Shown here: in pieces, positions 58,214 through 64,000 of the stretch | Numbering within the stretch: position 1 is the first letter of the stretch | How the letters are laid out: each line of letters starts with the position of its first letter | NCBI GenBank assembly: GCA_024278175.1 | Contig: JAJRTS010000061.1 | Span: 62,001 to 126,000, forward strand | Source: Gemmatimonadales bacterium | GTDB lineage: Bacteria; Gemmatimonadota; Glassbacteria; GWA2-58-10 | Reading direction: 5' to 3' | Length of the DNA stretch: 64,000 nucleotides | Position numbers and translations under genes: made by a program | The notes under the pieces: model-generated | What the model was told of the DNA's origin: nothing | Database searches by the model: none | Seen by the model: the letters and a program-made list of their open reading frames with translations, nothing else

Positions 58214-59272
58214 ATGGCCACTGACGTTAAGAAAGAAAAAGATAAGGCGATTGGCGTGGCGATATCCCAAATTGAGCGCCAGTGGGGTAAGGGAGCTATC
58301 ATGCGGCTGGGGCAGGCAGGCCCAACGGTGCGGGTGCCTGCTATTTCCACCGGTGCGCTCAACCTCGATATCGCTACCGGGATCGGCGGAATACCCCGCG
58401 GACGGGTAACCGAGATTTTCGGCCCGGAGTCCTCCGGCAAGACCACCCTGTCGCTGCACGTGATAGCCAACGCTCAGAAGATGGGCGGCACAGTGGCTTT
58501 TATCGACGCCGAGCACGCGCTCGACTCCACCTACGCCCGGAAACTGGGAGTCGATCTGGAAAACCTGCTGATCTCCCAGCCCGATACAGGTGAACAGGCG
58601 CTTGATATAGCCGAAGTGCTGGTACGCAGCAACGCGGTGGACGTGGTGGTGGTCGATTCGGTGGCCGCGCTGGTGCCCAGGGCGGAGATCGAGGGTGAAA
58701 TGGGCGATTCCCACATGGGCCTGCAGGCCAGGCTGATGAGCCAGGCCATGCGCAAGCTGACCTCGACAATTCACAAGAGCCGGACGGCGATGATTTTCAT
58801 CAACCAGATCCGCGAGAAGATCGGTGTGATGTTCGGCAACCCGGAAACCACCACGGGCGGCCGCGCGCTCAAGTTTTACTCCTCGCTGCGGCTCGATATC
58901 CGTAAAGTGGGCAATATCAAGGATACGGACAGCATTACAGGGGTGCGCGCCCGGGTCAAGGTGGTCAAGAACAAGGTGGCCCCGCCGTTCCGCGACGCCG
59001 AGTTCGATATCATGTTCAACAAGGGTATCAGCTATACCGGCACCTTGCTGGACCTGGCTGTCGAGAGCGGAATAGTCGAGAAAAGCGGCGCGTGGTTCAG
59101 CTACGGCAGCGAGCGTCTGGGCCAGGGACGGGAAAACGCCAAATCCTTTATCGACGGGAACCCGGACGTGTTCGAGAAGATCGATACGGAAGTGAAGAAG
59201 AAGTACGGGCTGATCGAGGATGACGAAGAGGAAAAACCGCAGGCCGGCGGCTCGGAAGACGAGGCGGAGTAA
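58214..59272 (+). CDS. recA: Recombinase A
   Basis: [64 protein letters not shown]. Confidence 0.99.
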   Translation: MATDVKKEKDKAIGVAISQIERQWGKGAIMRLGQAGPTVRVPAISTGALNLDIATGIGGIPRGRVTEIFGPESSGKTTLSLHVIANAQKMGGTVAFIDAEHALDSTYARKLGVDLENLLISQPDTGEQALDIAEVLVRSNAVDVVVVDSVAALVPRAEIEGEMGDSHMGLQARLMSQAMRKLTSTIHKSRTAMIFINQIREKIGVMFGNPETTTGGRALKFYSSLRLDIRKVGNIKDTDSITGVRARVKVVKNKVAPPFRDAEFDIMFNKGISYTGTLLDLAVESGIVEKSGAWFSYGSERLGQGRENAKSFIDGNPDVFEKIDTEVKKKYGLIEDDEEEKPQAGGSEDEAE

Positions 59273-59276
59273 TCCC

Positions 59277-59813
59277 ATGCCGTGGCCGGGGGATCGGGAG
59301 CGAATGGAAAACGGCAACGCCGATGAGCAGTACGCCGCTGCTCTAAAGAGCGCCACCCGGATGCTGGCCCGCCGTCAGCACGGGTTCAGGGAGCTTGAAA
59401 CCAAGCTGCTGGCCCGCTTTGGCAGCGAGCCGGTCGGCAGGGTAATTAAGCGCTTGGGGGAACTGGGCTACCTGAACGATAAAAAATTCGCCAGGGAGTA
59501 CGCCCGCCAGCGCTTTTGCCGCTCCCCACGCTCATCGCTCGCGGTTATCGTGGAGCTTGAGGGCCGGGGTGTGGACCGCGCGCTGGCCGGGAGCGCGGTG
59601 GCCGCTGTGATGGAAGACGAGGGCCTGAGTGACGAGTCGCTGGCCGAGAGGGCGGCGCGCAAAAAAATGGCCGCCCTGAGCCTGCGTAACCCGGAAAAGG
59701 CCAGGGAGAAAATATACGCTTTTCTGGCCTCGCGGGGTTTTTCACGCTCGCTGGCCCGAAGGATCGTGCTGGATGTGCTCGGCACCGGGATGGACGGCCA
59801 GAGAGGGACGTAA
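59277..59813 (+). CDS. recX: Regulatory protein RecX
   Basis: RRQHGFRELETKLLARFGSEPVGRVIKRLGELGYLNDKKFAREYARQR; directly after recA. Confidence 0.92.
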   Translation: MPWPGDRERMENGNADEQYAAALKSATRMLARRQHGFRELETKLLARFGSEPVGRVIKRLGELGYLNDKKFAREYARQRFCRSPRSSLAVIVELEGRGVDRALAGSAVAAVMEDEGLSDESLAERAARKKMAALSLRNPEKAREKIYAFLASRGFSRSLARRIVLDVLGTGMDGQRGT

Positions 59814-59932
59814 AACCCTGACGGTTGGTATCAACCGGAGAGGGTTGTCACGGTAAAAAACGCGCCGCGGCAGGTGCGCGGGCCTGTGTTATAATGCACT
59901 AAACATCAATTTACAGGTATTTTAGGAGCACG

Positions 59933-62560
59933 ATGAAGCATTCCAGCGAGATCCGAAAAGAGTTTATCGATTTTTTCAGGCAAAAGGGCCACACCGCGGT
60001 TCCCAGCGCGCCGGTGGTGCCCCAGGCCGACCCGACGTTGCTGTTTGTCAACGCGGGGATGAACCAGTTCAAGGACGTTTTTCTGGGCACCGGCAGCCGC
60101 GACTACACCCGGGCGGTCAACAGCCAGAAATGCATCCGGGTCTCGGGCAAGCATAACGACCTGGAAGATGTGGGCCGCGATACCTACCACCACACTTTTT
60201 TCGAGATGCTGGGCAACTGGAGTTTCGGCGACTATTTCAAGCGCGAGGCGATTGTCTGGGCCTGGGAACTGCTCACCGAGCTCTGGGGCCTGCCCAAGGA
60301 CAAGCTCTACGCCACGGTCTACGTTGACGACGACGAAGCCGCCCGGCTCTGGGAGGCGGAAACCGATGTCGGCGCGAATAAGATATATCGCTACGACAAG
60401 GATAATTTCTGGGAGATGGGCGAAGTCGGACCCTGCGGACCCTGCAGCGAGATCCATATCGATCTGGCTCCCGGAGCGCCGGACCACGAACTGGCCGCCG
60501 ACCGACTCGGTGGAATCAACAGCGGCAGCGACCGTTACGTGGAGCTGTGGAACCTGGTGTTTATCGACTCGGAGCGCCGCCCGGACGGCTCCCTTGCGCC
60601 GCTGAAGGAGAACCATATCGACACGGGCATGGGCTTTGAGCGCGTGCTCTCGGTGCTGCAGGGCAGCAACTCTAATTTCGAAACCGATGTGTTCCGCCCG
60701 CTGATCGACCGGATCGCCGAGGTCAGCGGACAGGATTACAAGAGCGGCGAGGCCGGCCTGCCCCACCGGGTGATCGCCGACCATACCAGGATGCTCACGT
60801 TCGCGCTCACCGACGGCGTGGTGCCAGCCAACGAGGGCCGGGGCTATGTCCTGCGCCGGATCCTTCGCCGTGCGGCCCGGTTCGGCCGGGAGCTGGGTGT
60901 CAGGGAACCGTTTATCCATTCCCTGGTGGGCAAGGTGGGCGATATGCTGGGCGAGGCCTACCCGGAGATAATCCAGCGCAGCCAGCACGTGGCGCGAATG
61001 ATCAAGGCCGAGGAAGAGGGGTTCGGGGCTACGCTGGACCGCGGGATCGAACTGTTTGAGGAAGTGGCCGCCAGGGTAAAAACTTCTGGTGCCAGGACGA
61101 TCAGCGGCGAGGATGCGTTCAAGCTCTACGACACGTTCGGCTTCCCGCTGGATCTGACCGTGCTGATGGCCCGTGAGAAGAGCCTCGCTGTGGATCAGGA
61201 CGGTTTCGGCGAGCAGATGAACAGGCGGCGGGAGCAGTCGCGGGCCGATGCCAAATTTGTCGCGGGAGAGGATATTTCGGCCTTGACAGCGGAAGTTGAC
61301 GGCGATACGGCTACAGAGTTTACCGGATATACCTGCCTGTCGCTCGATACCGAAGTGCTGGCCGCCGACGAGCACTCGGTTGTGCTGGCAGCCACCCCGT
61401 TCTACGCCGAGAGCGGCGGGCAGGTTGCCGACCACGGCACGATCGAGGGCGAGAGTTGGCGCTTCCGGGTCGAGGACGTGCGGCGCGCGGGCCGCCTGAT
61501 AATTCATCGTGGCCAGTTCGAGCACGGTTCTTTTGCCGATGTGAGCCAGGGCGCGAAAGCGCGGGCTGCCGTGGACGAGCAGCGCCGCCACGATACGGAG
61601 CGTAACCACACGGCCACCCATATTCTGCACCGCGTGCTGCTGGCGACCCTGGGCGAGAGCGCCACCCAGGCCGGAAGCCTGGTCGCTCCGGACTATCTCC
61701 GTTTCGATTTTCACCACTATGAGAAAATCCCGGACGAAGTCCTGCTGGAGATAGAGCAGGGAGTTAATGCCGAGATCCGCGCCGACCGCCGGGTGCGCTC
61801 CTCCGAGCAATCCTACGACGAAGCCGTGGCCGGGGGTGCGCTGGCCCTGTTCAGCGAGAAATACGGGAGCACCGTGCGGGTGGTGGAGGTGGAGGATTTC
61901 AGCCGCGAGCTGTGCGGCGGCGCCCACGTGAGCGCCACCGGCCGTCTCGGTGTGTTCGTGATCATCCAGGAGGGCAGCGTAGCGGCCGGAACCCGCAGGA
62001 TCGAGGCCCTTACCGGCGCTCGGGCGGCTGAGTACCTGCTGGAGCGCAGTCATATCCTGGGCCGGGTGGAGCGTAACTACTCGATCTCCCCGGCGGAGCT
62101 GGATAAACGGATAGCCGGGATGTTAGAGGAGCAGAAAAAAATAGCCAGGGAACTGGCCCAGGCGCGCAAGAGCAGTTCACAGGCCGGCATGGACGATCTG
62201 CTGGCCGGGGCCGTGGAGTTGGCCGGCGGTGTCAGGCTGGTGGCGCGCAAGGTGGAGGGCGCTGATATGGACCTGCTGAAAACGATGGGCGACTCGTTCC
62301 GCGAAAAAGCCGGTACGGGCGCGGCCCTGTTCGCGGCGGAAGCGGATGGCAAGCTGCTGTTCGCCTGTGCTGTAACCGATGACCTGGCCACAACGGGCAG
62401 GCTAAAGGCCGGAGAAGTGGTCGGCCGGATCGCCAGAATTGCCGGCGGTGGTGGCGGCGGCAGGCCCCACCTGGCCACGGCCGGCGGCAAGGACGTGAGT
62501 AAGCTGGAAGAGGCGCTGGCCGCATTTACGGAAATTGTAGAGGAGTTGATGAAGGCATGA
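59933..62560 (+). CDS. alaS: Alanyl-tRNA synthetase
   Basis: FFRQKGHTAVPSAPVVPQADPTLLFVNAGMNQFKDVFLG; NHTATHILHRVL; ELCGGAHVSATG. Confidence 0.99.
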   Translation: MKHSSEIRKEFIDFFRQKGHTAVPSAPVVPQADPTLLFVNAGMNQFKDVFLGTGSRDYTRAVNSQKCIRVSGKHNDLEDVGRDTYHHTFFEMLGNWSFGDYFKREAIVWAWELLTELWGLPKDKLYATVYVDDDEAARLWEAETDVGANKIYRYDKDNFWEMGEVGPCGPCSEIHIDLAPGAPDHELAADRLGGINSGSDRYVELWNLVFIDSERRPDGSLAPLKENHIDTGMGFERVLSVLQGSNSNFETDVFRPLIDRIAEVSGQDYKSGEAGLPHRVIADHTRMLTFALTDGVVPANEGRGYVLRRILRRAARFGRELGVREPFIHSLVGKVGDMLGEAYPEIIQRSQHVARMIKAEEEGFGATLDRGIELFEEVAARVKTSGARTISGEDAFKLYDTFGFPLDLTVLMAREKSLAVDQDGFGEQMNRRREQSRADAKFVAGEDISALTAEVDGDTATEFTGYTCLSLDTEVLAADEHSVVLAATPFYAESGGQVADHGTIEGESWRFRVEDVRRAGRLIIHRGQFEHGSFADVSQGAKARAAVDEQRRHDTERNHTATHILHRVLLATLGESATQAGSLVAPDYLRFDFHHYEKIPDEVLLEIEQGVNAEIRADRRVRSSEQSYDEAVAGGALALFSEKYGSTVRVVEVEDFSRELCGGAHVSATGRLGVFVIIQEGSVAAGTRRIEALTGARAAEYLLERSHILGRVERNYSISPAELDKRIAGMLEEQKKIARELAQARKSSSQAGMDDLLAGAVELAGGVRLVARKVEGADMDLLKTMGDSFREKAGTGAALFAAEADGKLLFACAVTDDLATTGRLKAGEVVGRIARIAGGGGGGRPHLATAGGKDVSKLEEALAAFTEIVEELMKA

Positions 62561-63261
62561 CCGGCAAGCCCACAAAAGCGCTGTTGTTCAGAGAGTCGCT
62601 GGATCAGGGGCTGGCCGAGACTGTGGCCGGGCTTGACCGGGAGCATTACCCTGACTCGCTGCTGGAAATATTCGAAGCGGTGTTGCTGGATATCTCGTGC
62701 CCGCGCGGACTTCCGCTGCTGGCTTTCGCACTGAACGGGGCTGGAGCGGATGCGGAGCAGCGCTATCAGATGGCGGAAATTCTCTGGCAGGGGCTGCTGC
62801 TGACCGCCCTGCTGGCTGCCGATGACGATCCGGCGGACGGGCTGGCCGCGGGGCTGAGAGAAAGCTACGACACTGCCCACCTTCTGCTGGCCGCCGACAC
62901 GCTGCTGACCCTGCCGTTCGAATTATGCAGTGGAGAAAGTGGCGCGGACGGAGCCGGACGGCTGGCCGGCTGTGCGCGCACGGCGCTCGATAGTCTGGTG
63001 GGCATGGGCGGGCAACCGGCCCGGCTGGGCGACTGGCGTCCCTACGAGCCGTTGCTGGCGGAGCTTTGCCCCGGAGCCGGGCAAAGTGATCTGAAGGAGT
63101 TGTCCGCTTTGATCGATCTGGCCTACGCAGGCGAACTCAGCCGTTGGCTGGGACCGCGGCCGTGGTTGAAATCGATGCGGGAACGAGCGCTGAAAAGATC
63201 CGGCAGGCGGGGAGCCCGGCCTGCCCTGGCGGACGTAGGAGCACTGTTGGCTAACCGGTAA
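62557..63261 (+). CDS. Hypothetical protein between alaS and mnmA
   Basis: 234 aa ORF, ATGA overlap with alaS stop; resembles a degenerate all-helical (polyprenyl synthase-like) fold: HLLLAADTLLTLPFEL. Confidence 0.6.
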   Translation: MTGKPTKALLFRESLDQGLAETVAGLDREHYPDSLLEIFEAVLLDISCPRGLPLLAFALNGAGADAEQRYQMAEILWQGLLLTALLAADDDPADGLAAGLRESYDTAHLLLAADTLLTLPFELCSGESGADGAGRLAGCARTALDSLVGMGGQPARLGDWRPYEPLLAELCPGAGQSDLKELSALIDLAYAGELSRWLGPRPWLKSMRERALKRSGRRGARPALADVGALLANR

Positions 63262-63297
63262 CGGTAAAGTTCCCCGGTGAGAGGGGATTGAGATAAA

Positions 63298-64000
63298 ATG
63301 GGCAGCGCGGTGAAAAACGGCGCCACCGTGGCGGTGGCCCTCAGTGGCGGCGTGGACAGCTCCGTGGCCGCGGCTTTACTGGCCGGGCACGGATTCAGCG
63401 TAATCGGCCTGACCCTGCGGCTGTTCTGTTACTCCGAAAAACAAGCGTCTGCTAAGAGTTGCTGCAACACCCAGGCGATTGCCGATGCCCGCGGCGTATG
63501 CGACCATCTGGGCGTACCCCATTACGTGATCGACGGCGAGCAGGAGTTCGAGCGCGACGTGATCTCCCGGTTTGTCGCCGGCTACCTGGCCGGCGAGACC
63601 CCCAACCCCTGTGTCGATTGTAACTCCTTCATCAAGTTCAATCTCCTGCTGCGCAAGGCTCTCAGCCTGGGCGCGGATTACCTGGCCACGGGCCATTACG
63701 TGCGACTGGGTGAGCGCGGAGGGCGGCCCTGCCTGCTGCGGGGACTTGACAGCGGGAAGGACCAGTCGTATTTCCTCTGGGGCATCCCGCGGGGTGCGCT
63801 GGATAATCTGCTGTTTCCCCTCGGAGGTTTCAGCAAGCCGGAGGTGCGCGCCCTGGCGGGTGAATACGCCCTGGCCGTGGGGGATAAAGTGGAGAGCCAG
63901 GAAGTGTGCTTCGTTCAGGACGACAGCGTGGAGAAATTTATCCGGGTTTATACCGAATCTGGGGAAGGCGGCGGGAAGAACCCGCTGAGCACGAAACCCG
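63298..64000 (+). CDS. mnmA: tRNA-specific 2-thiouridylase (3' truncated by window)
   Basis: VAVALSGGVDSSVAAALLAGHGF; GETPNPCVDCNSFIKFNLLLRKALSLGADYLATGHYVRL; GKDQSYFLWGI. Confidence 0.97.
   Translation, partial: MGSAVKNGATVAVALSGGVDSSVAAALLAGHGFSVIGLTLRLFCYSEKQASAKSCCNTQAIADARGVCDHLGVPHYVIDGEQEFERDVISRFVAGYLAGETPNPCVDCNSFIKFNLLLRKALSLGADYLATGHYVRLGERGGRPCLLRGLDSGKDQSYFLWGIPRGALDNLLFPLGGFSKPEVRALAGEYALAVGDKVESQEVCFVQDDSVEKFIRVYTESGEGGGKNPLSTKP

Noticed and set aside
59906-62053. 715 aa minus-strand ORF
   Set aside because: Fully antisense to alaS; no recognisable motifs

Overview
The window is a GC-rich, gene-dense chromosomal segment from a Gram-negative bacterium; I do not claim a taxon. 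Most of it is conserved housekeeping or core-accessory sequence:
(1) 0-11 kb: a GldA/F/G-like ABC module plus a DUF4340-like protein, running into a Bat-type VWA/TPR/BatD operon.
(2) 12-17.6 kb: hemB-ahbA-ahbB-hemL (siroheme-dependent heme branch), then a SpoIID-like gene with an in-frame TGA inside its catalytic-type domain.
(3) 17.7-24 kb: minus-strand beta-propeller protein, SpoIVB/S55-type protein and NhaC-type antiporter.
(4) 24-36.5 kb: mixed genes (novel membrane protein, bactofilin-like/beta-barrel fusion, HDOD, MBL, aroB, two-domain KaiC-like ATPase, GH43-like, wHTH-PAS histidine kinase, cytidylate kinase-like).
(5) 36.8-38.6 kb: an apparent IspH-UbiA fusion.
(6) 38.7-52.5 kb: kdsB-pyrG-kdsA-kdsC-kdsD-lptC-lptA-lptB-rpoN-hpf-hprK-ptsH-ptsI.
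(7) 52.7-64 kb: PHP phosphatase, DAACS symporter, ECF sigma/anti-sigma pair, recA-recX-alaS-hyp-mnmA (truncated at the window end).
I saw no CRISPR array, rRNA, convincing tRNA, transposase or phage genes, and no obvious new defence-type system. The least explained signals are several families of structured intergenic repeats, including a ~216 bp hairpin element present twice and a composite repeat bracketing an ECF sigma locus, plus the interrupted SpoIID gene, the IspH-UbiA fusion, nested palindromes inside coding linkers, and two probable CTG starts. All calls come from reading the sequence and ORF track; no searches were run.
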